Shown in pieces: positions 9,418 to 18,179 of a DNA stretch of 64,000 nucleotides. Both the position numbers and the translations under genes were made by a program. A model generated the notes under the pieces. It ran no database searches. It was not told the origin of the DNA and saw only the letters and a program-made list of their open reading frames with translations. Source of the DNA: Anniella stebbinsi (lineage: Eukaryota > Chordata > Lepidosauria > Squamata > Anniellidae); contig JARDYH010000002.1 of NCBI GenBank assembly GCA_029215795.1, positions 16,051,001-16,115,000 of the forward strand, given 5' to 3'. Position 1 is the first letter of the stretch; every line of letters starts with the position of its first letter.

Positions 9418-12273
9418 TCATTGGCATATTGAAGACAGGACTGCTCTGCCAAAGGAGGAGTCCTGACGCGCTCTAACGTCAAGGCGGTAGTGCCTCACAA
9501 AGGTGGAAGCATTCGCCCAAGTGGCCGCCTTACACAGGTCTGGGAGCGTTGCGCCATGGAGGAGTGCCGTTGAGGTGGCCTGTCCTCTGGTAGAGTGGGC
9601 AATTAGACCAGTGGGTACTTCTTTTCCGAGGATCTGATACGATAAGGTGATTGTGTCGACAATCCACTTGGAGAGACGTTGTGGGGACACTGGTAACCCT
9701 TTATTCTTTCCACCAAAACAGACAAAGAGTTGGCGTGACCTGCGACACCCTTCAGAACGGGACTTGTAGAAGGCTAGTGCCCTTCTGACGTCCAACGCGT
9801 GCAACGTGGTGCATAACGGATCGGAGGGTGCTTGGAAAAAAGTAGGTAACACAATGTCCTGATTCATATGGAACTCCGAGGCAACCTTGGGGACAAACGA
9901 CGGCGGAGTACGGAGGATGACCTTGTCACGGAAGAACTGCATATAAGGTGGGTCAACAAGAAGTGCCGCAAGCTCTGACGCGCGTCTTGCGGACGTAATG
10001 GCAACTAGGAAAACAGTTTTAAGTGTCAACAAACGGGTATTGGTTGTAGCCAGCGGCTCAAAGGGTTTAGCGGATAATGCTGTCAATACTAACGAGAGGC
10101 TCCACTGCGGAACTAGTGGGCGAACGGGTGGAAAGAGGTTATGCAGGCCTTTAAGGAAAGCTCTGGCAAGGGGATGAGTGAACGCTGAGACTCCGTCTAT
10201 GAGCGGATGGTGAACTGCAATGGCCGCCAGATAGACACGGATAGAAGATAGCTTTAGGCCTGTAGTATGCAGGGAGTGTAGGAATGCGATAATGTTCGTG
10301 ATAGTGGCTGAGGTACTATCGAAACCTTTTTCAGCTGCAAAAGTTCTGAACTTTTTCCACTTCGCTAAGTAGGATGCCCTAGTCGAGGGTTTTCTAGAGG
10401 CGTCCAAAATCGTCTTTATGGTTTGAGGTAAGACTATCCCTTGCCAGAGGGCTGGAGTCTCCACGCTGTCAAGCGTAAGGTTTGTATGTCCGGATGGAGT
10501 ACCCTGCCGCTGTCCCTGGAGAGAAGGTCCGGGGAGGATGGGAGACGCCAAACTCGATGGTTTGCTAGTCTGAGTAGAGGCGTGAACCACGCTTGCCGTG
10601 GCCACCACGGTGCAATCAGGATAGCGTTGGCCTGGTGACGCCGGGCTTGCGTGATAGTCTTCGCTATAAGGGGGATCGGAGGAAACATGTATAGGAGACC
10701 GCGAGACCAGTCCCATAGGAATGCATCCCCTAAGGAGTCGTGGCCCATGCCTGCCCTGGAGCAATAGGCCCGGCAGACTCTGTTGTCGGAGGTTGCAAAG
10801 ATGTCGATGTCCGGCGTGCCCCACTGGGTAAAGAGGCGATGCAGAACCCGGGGGGCTAACTCCCACTCGTGGGTGTCTTTGAAGGAGCGGCTTAATTCGT
10901 CCGCCTTGATGTTGTCTGTCCCTGCGATATGCAGAGCTGAGAGCCTTATATTCTTTGTGATTGCCCAGTGCAAGATGTCCAAGGTGAGGTGCAGCAGGCG
11001 GGGGGAGCGGGTGCCACCTTCTTTGGTGATGTACCAAACTACGGATGTGTTGTCCGACAGCACCCTCACGTGATGTCCCCGTAGCTGAGGGAGAAAGGCT
11101 TGCAAGGCTTTCTTTACGGCGAGGAGCTCCAGCTTGTTTATGTGCAGGGAACTCTCTGAATGTGACCATCTTCCTTGTATGAACAGGTCGTCCAGGTGTG
11201 CCCCCCAGCCTCTCAGTGATGCATCGGTCGTGACAATCCTGGAGGGACCAGAATCGACGAACGGAAGTCCCTGCGACAGATTTGATGGCTGTGTCCACCA
11301 TAGGAGCGAACGTCGCACGTTGGCCGGAATGGTAAGTATTTGTTTGCGCGGGTCCTGCCGAGTCGTATAGCGACTCAGGAGAAGTTGCTGGAGGGGGCGC
11401 ATTCTTAACCGTGCCCATCTGACCACACAGATGGCCGCTGCCATAAGTCCCAGGAGGCGCAAGATCGTAAAAGCCGTTGCCCGTCTTCGGACACTTAATT
11501 TGGCAGCTAAATGTTGTAGGGTTTGTAATCTGTCCTGGGGGAGAAACGCCCTTGCAGGCGAGGAATCGAGATGAACCCCGATGAACTGAAGTGAAGTGGT
11601 TGGTTGAAAAACTGACTTTTCGTAATTTATTTGTAGGCCTAAGGAGGAGAGGATGGATTCCACCGTGTTTACGTCTGCGATTGCTTGGTGGCGAGTAGGA
11701 GAGACGACTAGCCAGTCGTCGAGGTAAGGATAGACTTCGATGTTGATGGATCGCAGGTGCGCACAAACTGCTGCCATGCATTTGGTAAAGACTCTTGGCG
11801 CTGTCTTTAATCCGAAAGGTAGGACCACGAATTGGTAGAGTTGGGCCCCGATGGCGAAACGGAGGTATTTTTGGTGCTCCTCGAGGATGGCTATATGAAA
11901 GTAGGCATCCTTGAGATCGATCAGCGTAAACCAGGTGTCCCGTCTGAGGAGTGGCAGGATGGCAGAGAGTGTGATCATGCGAAATTTCTGAGACCGGATG
12001 AACTTGTTCAGACCTCGGAGATCCATGATAGGGCGAAGTCCTCCGTCCTTCTTGTGCACTGTAAAATAACGGGAGTAGAACCCGTTTTCTGCTTGGTGCG
12101 TTGGAACAGCTACGATCACGCCCTTGTCCAGCAAGGCGCATGTTTCCTGAATCAGAGTGTGTGATGGCGGTGTGGTTTTGACAGTGCCTAGAGGAGGAAG
12201 GACTTCGAAGTCTATTTTGTAACCTCGCTGGATGATTTGCAGCACCCAGTGGTCGGTGGTAATGGATGCCCAA
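9418..12273 (-). CDS. DIRS tyrosine recombinase (YR) frame
   Basis: The recombinase domain fills roughly residues 618-951 of this frame (about 10422-9421). It starts just after the RT frame ends, so only the last third looks functional. Catalytic landmarks are an Arg in ITSARRASELAALL (residue 763 or 764), HSTRG with His893 and Arg896, Trp919, and Tyr929 in FVRHYRLDV. This matches the R..HxxR..H/W..Y set of lambda-integrase-type recombinases, which insert the circular DNA copy of DIRS elements. Residues 1-617 overlap the RT frame, are Ser/Pro/His/Arg-rich and show no domain. The listed start is a TTG. The first in-frame ATG is at 12141, and the frame is open back to the gag stop TGA at 12331-12333. 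Gag and YR therefore share one frame, and expression may use readthrough, frameshifting or a separate message. Confidence 0.92.
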   Translation of the reverse strand: MGIHYHRPLGAANHPARLQNRLRSPSSSRHCQNHTAITHSDSGNMRLAGQGRDRSCSNAPSRKRVLLPLFYSAQEGRRTSPYHGSPRSEQVHPVSEISHDHTLCHPATPQTGHLVYADRSQGCLLSYSHPRGAPKIPPFRHRGPTLPIRGPTFRIKDSAKSLYQMHGSSLCAPAIHQHRSLSLPRRLASRLSYSPPSNRRRKHGGIHPLLLRPTNKLRKVSFSTNHFTSVHRGSSRFLACKGVSPPGQITNPTTFSCQIKCPKTGNGFYDLAPPGTYGSGHLCGQMGTVKNAPPPATSPESLYDSAGPAQTNTYHSGQRATFAPMVDTAIKSVAGTSVRRFWSLQDCHDRCITERLGGTPGRPVHTRKMVTFREFPAHKQAGAPRRKESLASLSPSATGTSREGAVGQHIRSLVHHQRRWHPLPPPAAPHLGHLALGNHKEYKALSSAYRRDRQHQGGRIKPLLQRHPRVGVSPPGSASPLYPVGHAGHRHLCNLRQQSLPGLLLQGRHGPRLLRGCIPMGLVSRSPIHVSSDPPYSEDYHASPASPGQRYPDCTVVATASVVHASTQTSKPSSLASPILPGPSLQGQRQGTPSGHTNLTLDSVETPALWQGIVLPQTIKTILDASRKPSTRASYLAKWKKFRTFAAEKGFDSTSATITNIIAFLHSLHTTGLKLSSIRVYLAAIAVHHPLIDGVSAFTHPLARAFLKGLHNLFPPVRPLVPQWSLSLVLTALSAKPFEPLATTNTRLLTLKTVFLVAITSARRASELAALLVDPPYMQFFRDKVILRTPPSFVPKVASEFHMNQDIVLPTFFQAPSDPLCTTLHALDVRRALAFYKSRSEGCRRSRQLFVCFGGKNKGLPVSPQRLSKWIVDTITLSYQILGKEVPTGLIAHSTRGQATSTALLHGATLPDLCKAATWANASTFVRHYRLDVRARQDSSFGRAVLSSICQ

Positions 12274-12446
12274 GTTTGGTAAAAGGGCTGAAGCCTGTTT
12301 AGTGGCGAGACAGAGACGTCTTGGGGTGAGTCAAAGACGGCGTTTTTGTTGTTGGGTCTGCTTTTGGCGAGGTTGTGCGTACCGAGGGGCAGCCTTGTGC
12401 TGGTGGTAAGACGTTGACGCAGTCGGTTGTTGGTAGCGTTGACCAC
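10434..12446 (-). CDS. DIRS reverse transcriptase / RNase H / methyltransferase-like protein
   Basis: This protein copies the element RNA into DNA. RT: catalytic Asp177 in TLIDLKDAYFHI, LPFGLKTAPRVF at about 209-220, and YLDD at 241-244. RNase H: Asp408 (TTDAS), Glu440, Asp465 (LSDN) and Asp516 (KADELSR), so all four acidic positions are present. Residues about 545-630 (DIDIFATSDN, DAFLWDW, FPPI, APWWPRQAWF) match the Dam-methyltransferase-like tail described for DIRS polymerases. The usual methylase DPPY-type motif appears reduced to FPPI. The listed start is a GTG. The frame is open further upstream inside gag and the first ATG comes only at codon 141 (12026), so a +1 shift from gag is plausible. 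No stop or frameshift is seen. Confidence 0.93.
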   Translation of the reverse strand: MVNATNNRLRQRLTTSTRLPLGTHNLAKSRPNNKNAVFDSPQDVSVSPLNRLQPFYQTWASITTDHWVLQIIQRGYKIDFEVLPPLGTVKTTPPSHTLIQETCALLDKGVIVAVPTHQAENGFYSRYFTVHKKDGGLRPIMDLRGLNKFIRSQKFRMITLSAILPLLRRDTWFTLIDLKDAYFHIAILEEHQKYLRFAIGAQLYQFVVLPFGLKTAPRVFTKCMAAVCAHLRSINIEVYPYLDDWLVVSPTRHQAIADVNTVESILSSLGLQINYEKSVFQPTTSLQFIGVHLDSSPARAFLPQDRLQTLQHLAAKLSVRRRATAFTILRLLGLMAAAICVVRWARLRMRPLQQLLLSRYTTRQDPRKQILTIPANVRRSLLWWTQPSNLSQGLPFVDSGPSRIVTTDASLRGWGAHLDDLFIQGRWSHSESSLHINKLELLAVKKALQAFLPQLRGHHVRVLSDNTSVVWYITKEGGTRSPRLLHLTLDILHWAITKNIRLSALHIAGTDNIKADELSRSFKDTHEWELAPRVLHRLFTQWGTPDIDIFATSDNRVCRAYCSRAGMGHDSLGDAFLWDWSRGLLYMFPPIPLIAKTITQARRHQANAILIAPWWPRQAWFTPLLRLANHRVWRLPSSPDLLSRDSGRVLHPDIQTLRLTAWRLQPSGKG

Positions 12447-14412
12447 GATCCTGGCCTTGTCTTGGCTGGTAGGGTAAAGGCCTGTACCACTTCCGGGAAC
12501 GGAAGGACTGTGCAGGGGGTTGACTGAATCCCATCTTCTTTGCGGTCATCTTCGCCTTGTGGATAGTATCCATTGTAGAATCGGTTTGCGTATTGAATAA
12601 CCCCTCCCCGTCAAAGGGCAAATCTTCGATTCTGTTCTTTGTTTCAATCGGGAGGTTGGCCGAGCGCAGCCACGCATGCCGGCGGAGGGCGACAGCTCCC
12701 ACTAAGGCCTTTGAGCCTGAGTCCACCTGATGTCTGGCGGTGGTCATCTGCTGCTTTGATAGTCGAACAGCCTCCGCCTGAAAAACACGTGCCAGGTCCC
12801 GCTGGTCGTCTGGCAGATAATCAGTTAGATTGGAGATCTTCTGCCAGAGAAACAACTGGTACCTGGCCATCATGGCCTGGTAGTTGGATGTTTTCAGTAC
12901 CAGTGCCGCTGAGGAATATATTCTCCTTCCAACAGAGTCCAGCTTTCGGCCTTCCTTATCAACAGGGGCTGCATGTGTTCGACCCGATTTACCCTGTGAT
13001 GCCTCCACAACAATCGAGTTCGGTTTAGGGTGGGTAGCCAGGAAAGGGGCTTCCACTTCTTTGACCTTGTAGAGGGCGTCCAGTCGTTTTGAGGTGGGCG
13101 CCAGCGTTGCTGGATTGGACCAGGATTGCTTGGCCGTTTTTAATAATGTGGGAACCAGAGGGAGCGTCAGTTGAGGGGTTGGCTCTGTCCTCATGACATC
13201 ATAGATGTCCCCTTCCTCCTCTTCTGGTTGCTGGACGTCGATTCCGAGCGACTGGGCTAGGCGGAGCATCTGCTCGTTAAAGCCCCCGAGCTCCATAGTT
13301 GGCGAGGCACCCTCCTCGGTAGCGACTTCCTCTGTCGGTGAAGGCATCGATGGCGCCGGCGATGGGACCGAGGACGGGTCCGACTCGTAGTCGTCTGCAG
13401 ACGGCGATGGCAGCGAGCGCCGGTACCGGTAGGAGAGAGAGTGCTCCGGTATCGAGTGGGGCTGACGATGTCGACGTGTCGGCGCCGGGAGGAGAGACGT
13501 GGTCCGGCGAGGTGGTACCGGTGGAGGCATACGTTGGGAACGATCCGAATAGCGGTCCCAATCTCGAGAGGCGGAGCGGGATCGTGATCGGCGATGGAGC
13601 ATCGGTACCGAAGCCTCGGTCCCGGTGGGATTGGAGTATTCTTCGTCGCTGACGAGAACGTCCGACCCGAGAGGAAGGATGTCCTGCGGCTCCGAGCGTG
13701 GTTCCGTCGGTACCGGAGATGGTAATGAAGGGGGCCGGATCGATGATTCCTCCCGCGGAGTTGAATGACCTGGCTGAGATTGAGTGCTCGATAGGCGACG
13801 CCTCGATCCTGAGGGCTGGTCCGCCGGTAACGATGAGGGGCGTTTCCGTTGACTTGGCGCTTTCGATGTCGACGACAACGAAGACGGTACCGATGACGAT
13901 TTCGTCGGTACCGTGGTGCTCATCGGTTTGTGTGGTACCGAGGAGAGTTTCTTCGGTATCGAATGCTTCGACGTCGACGGCCCCGTCTTCGATACTTTTG
14001 TCGAAGTCGATGGTTGTTTCGACTTTTTCGCCGTTTTTCCCTTCTTTTGCTTAGCAGGAGGGGGAGAAGGCGACAACGATGCCTGACCTGTAGTCCTAAC
14101 AGGGGACAAGCCAGGAGTTGCTGGGCGTGAGCGTACTTGGGGCGATAGCCCTCGCTCCCCAGAAGAAGATGGCCGCGGTTCCATGCGGGCTACAGTCGGG
14201 CGGTCAATGGCGGAGAGGGCTTTGCTCCAAAGCAGGCTTCGTAGCCGGTCCGCCCTGTTCCTCCTGGTCTGCCTTGAAAACCTCATGCAATGGGAGCAGG
14301 AGTCAGTAATGTGGCCCTCTCCCAAACAGCCCAGGCATAAAGAATGTCCATCCGTGAGGGCTAGTTTGGCGCGGCAACCAGAGCAGCGCTTGAATAGCGC
14401 GGTCTGCGCCAT
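12331..14412 (-). CDS. DIRS gag-like protein (ORF1)
   Basis: This 693-residue frame starts with ATG at 14412 in the right position after the terminal repeat and leader. Its N-terminus carries a Cys/His cluster: C10, C13, H23, C26, C29, H34, C39 and C42. That pattern is typical of vertebrate DIRS ORF1 and probably binds metal. A long Ser/Pro/Lys/Arg-rich region follows (about 80-330), then an acidic stretch (about residue 394, QQPEEEEGD), a folded-looking part and a basic Gln-rich tail ending KRRL. The assumed role is a nucleocapsid-like protein packaging the RNA, by analogy with retroviral gag. It ends in TGA. The RT frame overlaps its 3' end in the +1 frame. Codons are GC-rich and CpG-rich, unlike the flanks. 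Confidence 0.85.
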   Translation of the reverse strand: MAQTALFKRCSGCRAKLALTDGHSLCLGCLGEGHITDSCSHCMRFSRQTRRNRADRLRSLLWSKALSAIDRPTVARMEPRPSSSGERGLSPQVRSRPATPGLSPVRTTGQASLSPSPPPAKQKKGKTAKKSKQPSTSTKVSKTGPSTSKHSIPKKLSSVPHKPMSTTVPTKSSSVPSSLSSTSKAPSQRKRPSSLPADQPSGSRRRLSSTQSQPGHSTPREESSIRPPSLPSPVPTEPRSEPQDILPLGSDVLVSDEEYSNPTGTEASVPMLHRRSRSRSASRDWDRYSDRSQRMPPPVPPRRTTSLLPAPTRRHRQPHSIPEHSLSYRYRRSLPSPSADDYESDPSSVPSPAPSMPSPTEEVATEEGASPTMELGGFNEQMLRLAQSLGIDVQQPEEEEGDIYDVMRTEPTPQLTLPLVPTLLKTAKQSWSNPATLAPTSKRLDALYKVKEVEAPFLATHPKPNSIVVEASQGKSGRTHAAPVDKEGRKLDSVGRRIYSSAALVLKTSNYQAMMARYQLFLWQKISNLTDYLPDDQRDLARVFQAEAVRLSKQQMTTARHQVDSGSKALVGAVALRRHAWLRSANLPIETKNRIEDLPFDGEGLFNTQTDSTMDTIHKAKMTAKKMGFSQPPAQSFRSRKWYRPLPYQPRQGQDRGQRYQQPTASTSYHQHKAAPRYAQPRQKQTQQQKRRL

Positions 14413-14618
14413 AGGCCACAGGGGGAAAGAAAAACGCCCTAACTAAACTTATCTATAACCTTATTTATTATTATTATTATTATTATTTTTTATAACAAAC
14501 ACTAACTGGAAACTAGAACCTAGCTAACTAACTAATTTATCAAACTCTTTTGTCTTCTTACAGTCTCTGACGACGGAGGAAGTCTCCCGCGAGGCGTTCA
14601 GCTAAGCGGTCGAAGAAG
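14413..14618 (-). promoter_or_regulatory. DIRS 5' leader between right ITR and gag
   Basis: This is the non-coding 5' part of the element. It is AT-rich near gag, with an (ATT)n run at about 14464-14487, and GC-rich next to the terminal repeat. In DIRS elements the promoter is thought to lie in the 5' terminal repeat. No TATA box can be assigned with confidence here. Confidence 0.5.
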
Positions 14619-14746
14619 AACTGAGGTAGGCGGGACCCCTGAGCATGCGCGGTAGGACGGTGGGGGGAGGGGTTCCCGCCAAAAATCCTAGCTAGATAGA
14701 AGTTTCCCGAAGAGAGCTCGGCGCCGGCGCGAGCCCATATGTGTGA
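14619..14746. repeat. DIRS right inverted terminal repeat, 128 bp
   Basis: Inverted copy of 9023-9150, identical by eye. It is the 5' end of the minus-strand element and the likely promoter region. The outer extension 14747-14769 (through CCACGAAGAAGAA) is specific to this end and recurs inverted at 9335-9357. Confidence 0.93.
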
Positions 14747-14766
14747 TGCACAGAGACCACGAAGAA

Positions 14767-15345
14767 GAACTTCCAGAATCTACTTCCCAGACCCAGGAAC
14801 CACTGAGCAAAAGTTCCTCAATCTTGTCAGGATCCAGCTTCAATTGATTGGTTTGTTTACTGGATCCAGAAAACAATTCAGCCCCACCACAGCCCCACCT
14901 GAACCTGATGACAAAGATAAATAAGAGTTTGGTGTCATCAGCATACTGATGGCGTTTCACTCCAAAATTCCGTATAAATTCACTCACCACCTTCATATAG
15001 ATGTTAAAGAACATATGGAACATTTCAGGACTCCACAGCTCAAATGCCAATTCCCAACGCTACCTTCTGAAACTGACTCTGCAAGTATGAGCGGAACCAC
15101 TGTATCCCTAACCCACAGAGTCAATATAACAAGATACTAAATTTGATAGTATTAAAGCCACTGAGCGATCAAGGAGAATTAACACTTCCCCTGTATCTCT
15201 CCTGACAGGGGTAATCCATCAGGGAAACCAACACTGTCTCAGTGCCTAATCCCAGATTACAATGGGTTTAGATAATCTATTTCACCCAACAGTGCTTTCA
15301 GACACTGTCTCAAGCATCTTAACTTGCATACCTGTTCCCATACTT
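14767..15345 (-). mobile_element. L2-like LINE, RT palm region (segment 1 of 3)
   Basis: The minus-strand frame around 15010-14930 reads a start like MFFNIYMKVV followed by QYADDTKL, the YxDD catalytic motif of a non-LTR polymerase. It then passes LKLDPDKIEELL just before the DIRS junction. Upstream sequence to about 15345 matches LINE sequence without clear motifs. The copy has stops and frameshifts and is much older than the DIRS element inserted in it. Confidence 0.75.
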
Positions 15346-15380
15346 CTAGATTCATAGCCTGCGTGGCCTATTCCTATTCC

Positions 15381-15455
15381 TATTTATTTGGAAGTAAGTC
15401 CCACTGAATTCCATGGAGTTTATTCCCATGTAAGTGTGCCTAGGATTGGCAGGCT
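15381..15455. repeat. Small palindromic MITE copy
   Basis: AAGTAAGTCCCACTGAATTC followed by GTGTGCCTAGGATTGG is a degraded copy of the palindromic MITE seen best at 56246-56340. Confidence 0.5.
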
Positions 15456-15480
15456 ATGGGCTTAACTAGATACTATGACC

Positions 15481-15664
15481 CTGTTCAGATGACAAGCTAA
15501 GCCACGGTAATTAAGCATTTTGAGCTAAACATTATAGCCTAGCATGTCATGTGAACCATTCCTAACCATGGTGGCTACATAACCACAGTTTAAAAATGTT
15601 CACTAACGATGTGCTGCAGAAGATTTAGCGTCCTAACCATGGCTTAGCATGTTGTCTGAACAGA
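15481..15664. mobile_element. Foldback MITE, about 185 bp
   Basis: The left end CTGTTCAGATGACAAGCTAA is matched by an inverted right end (reverse complement CTGTTCAGACAACATGCTAA). The interior carries AACCATGG motifs. It is non-coding. No clear target duplication is visible. It belongs to a loose group of foldback repeats with CTGGTTCA-type ends and AACCATGGTT cores, also seen at 17.6, 18.2, 28.8 and 54.4 kb. Confidence 0.6.
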
Positions 15665-15669
15665 CGCAT

Positions 15670-17182
15670 TGAGAGACACGGAATTGTAGTGGCTGCTGCC
15701 TGTCTCTTTGCTTCCTCCTCTTCGTAATGTTAAGGTAAATTCAATCACTGCACTGTGCATTGCCCTGCCCTAGCCAGTGGTCTGAGATGGAGATGGAAGA
15801 TACATGAAAAATGAATTTTACACTCTGCTAGATCATTTCTACAAGACCAAGATCAGTATCGATCCAAGCTACAGCAGAGTCCTCTTACTTAGCACTCTAA
15901 TGCCACCATGGCTCATGTGTTCCATCATTTCTGATTTCCCCCTTTGACATGACAACAGATAGGGTCTTCCTTTTTTACTGTATATTTCTACCTCCCATCC
16001 TGATGCTTGCAGCCAACACATTACCAGCAAGATAAAAGCAGACAGAATCTGAATAAGCAAAAAGCTATAATTTGCTCAATGCTCCGGGATGTGTAAACTT
16101 GATGTGTTGTTAGGGGGAATACTAGGTCCTGGCTTCCACCACTGCAACAACATAGGACAAGCTTTGGCAGGAAGCAGTCCAACTCCGACTGCATGGGAGC
16201 TCTTGGCACACAACTGCTGCAACATCAGCCATTGTTTCTAATGGCTGCAGCTGCTCTGGATTTCTTCCAGCTCTGTCTGAAGGCATACCTGCCAAACATT
16301 TAAAATTACACACATCCATGCCACTTTTCCAGCAAGGTGCACATAGTGGTCTGTAAAATAATAAAATGTACAATAAAAAATAGAAACCATTTTTTAAAAA
16401 TAATGGCAACAATAGCTAAAACTACGATAAATAGCAGCAAGGAAAAGAGGAAAACACAATTAGGTCTCTAATAATAGTGTTGTTTTTTGCTTCTTCTGAT
16501 GATCCAGAAATCCCTATCCTAGATAGCTAAGGTCGCAATGCAACAAGAATTAAGCATTTGTAAGTTCATTGACACATTTAACTCTGTACTGGACTGTGGT
16601 CCCAAGAAGTTCTTTTCATGCCTTCCTATGCCTTCCATGTTTTTACTTATTGGTTTGACAATGTTAAAATTGTTGACATTGTTGCACATTATAACTATTT
16701 CTTATTTTGTTTTCAAATGACCTTGAGGGCAACTTTGCAGTGTGAACAGTATGATATCAATGAAAAGAGCTAAGTAAGTAAAGTATTCTATGAAAATTCA
16801 CATGTTTCGCATTAACAGTGTAGGAGAGGAAAGGGAGACTAGGAGGCAAAGTTCCTTCTTTATTGTACATGTCTGAATCAGGCCTGGCTTTGGGAGTACT
16901 GGTAATGTAGACAAGAACTCTGAGGGCGAAATTAGATGCAATTGGGAAGATTGATGAGGCTTTTCTTTTTTAACTTCAAAGCAACCAAGTGGGGCTACTA
17001 ATTATACTGGGGGAAATTGTGCTGGAAGAGGAATGTTTAACCCTTTCTTTTCACACTGGTTCTCCAATCTGAATCCCCTCCACCAGAAGTTGCTATTAAC
17101 TCTGCAGAAAGTAAAATACATGGTGGACACCCTCTCTCTTAGCACCACTTTCCTGGTCAAGTTAAAACCGTCATGCTGACTC
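15670..17182. other. No feature recognised
   Basis: No gene or repeat family was recognised. Short open frames on the minus strand near 15.9-16.4 kb have no motif. Confidence 0.45.
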
Positions 17183-17185
17183 TTT

Positions 17186-17411
17186 GGCCTAATCCACACC
17201 AAGCAGGATATAGCACTATGAAAGCGGTATATAAAAGGCAGGAACCACACCAAGCAGGATATAGTAGTATGAAAGTGGCATATGGTATGTGTCAATGGGC
17301 CCCAACAGTTGTCAGTGCATTTCAATACCGCTATAATGCAGTAGTGTGGCTCCTACCTTTTATATATCTCTTTCATACCTCTTTCATATCCTGCTTGGTG
17401 TGGATTAGGCC
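17186..17411. mobile_element. Foldback MITE (GGCCTAATCC ends), 226 bp
   Basis: The ends are a near-perfect inverted pair starting GGCCTAATCCACACCAAGCA. Flanks show TTT on each side (17183-17185 and 17412-17414), which fits a 3-bp duplication. The element is internally palindromic, and the AAGCAGGATATAG block occurs twice on the left. Related copy at 27091-27321. 3-bp duplications suggest the PIF/Harbinger group, but this is an inference. Confidence 0.75.
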
Positions 17412-17569
17412 TTTGAAGTAAAAGAAGAAAGAAAGAAAGGAAGAGTCATGTTTTTTTTGCATCAAATCTAGTTTAATCTGAGTAATCAATGAGAGCAAAA
17501 AGTGTTATGTAGTTATCTTATTGAAACTTGTTTAAACAGCACAATGGCATGTAACTCATGGAAATACTG

Positions 17570-17730
17570 ACTGGGTTCAGGCAACCCAATAAGCCAAACT
17601 GAAGAGAATCAATTGTGAACTGAGGGTTGTTCATGATTAACATAGTTATCACAGCTGGGTTCAAACAACATGTTAACCCATGGTTCAATGACAAACCACA
17701 CTCAACCCATATTCAGCCCTTGACTGTTGG
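17570..17730. repeat. Degraded foldback repeats
   Basis: CTGGGTTCAGGCAACCCAAT and, later, CTGGGTTCAAACAACATGTT (then AACCCATGG) look like ends of the CTGGTTCA-type foldback group. Borders are unclear. Confidence 0.4.
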
Positions 17731-18179
17731 CTATCGTGATGTTAGAAACCAGGTGCTGGTTTGCTCTCATTCATGGAAACAGAGCCTTATATAATGAACT
17801 GTTTGGAGGGTATCTGGTAATGAAGCTTTTCTAATGTAGCTTGCATTGAAATCATATAAAGAGGAATAAATGGGATTGAAATGCAACAGGAGTAGATCTT
17901 CAGATCTGACCTGGGCAATCTAAATTTCTGCTAATTTTTCCACCATAGTAATATATGGACCAAGGGACTATTGTTTGAGGTTAGGCCTAGGTCAGGAGAT
18001 CAAGCATGTTTAAAGATTATGTGTATAATGGTGTGAGAATATTTGAAAAAGGGACATCTTTTAGGGAAATCTTGCTTGGGAAACGATAACTTACAGCTGC
18101 TCTCTCATCCCAGTTTTAATTTGTGCTTTCTCTCCAAATGTAAAATTCATCAGGATTTTCCTGTACTTATCTGCAATAG

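Larger units (their letters stand above)
8972..14769 (-). mobile_element. DIRS1-like tyrosine-recombinase retrotransposon, apparently complete
   Basis: This 5.8-kb element has all the marks of a DIRS element. It has inverted terminal repeats (9023-9150 and 14619-14746) with non-identical outer extensions. An internal complementary region (9277-9371) matches both outer ends. Three overlapping minus-strand frames encode a gag-like protein, RT/RNase H with a methyltransferase-like tail, and a tyrosine recombinase. There is no integrase, no LTR pair and no ordinary target duplication. Both borders share a GAA triplet (8969-8971 and 14767-14769). DIRS elements are thought to replicate through a circle that the recombinase inserts, and the internal complementary region is the template for closing it. 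All frames are open over their full length and the inverted repeats look identical by eye, suggesting a recent insertion. It interrupts an old L2-like LINE. Confidence 0.95.

Noticed and set aside
10441..14446. Plus-strand open frames of 60-130 codons within the DIRS element
   Set aside because: They are opposite-strand shadows of the GC-rich gag, RT and recombinase frames.
8972..14769. Ngaro, PAT or Crypton type instead of DIRS1 type
   Set aside because: Ngaro and PAT elements have split direct repeats and Cryptons lack RT. Inverted terminal repeats plus an internal complementary region fit only the DIRS1 type.
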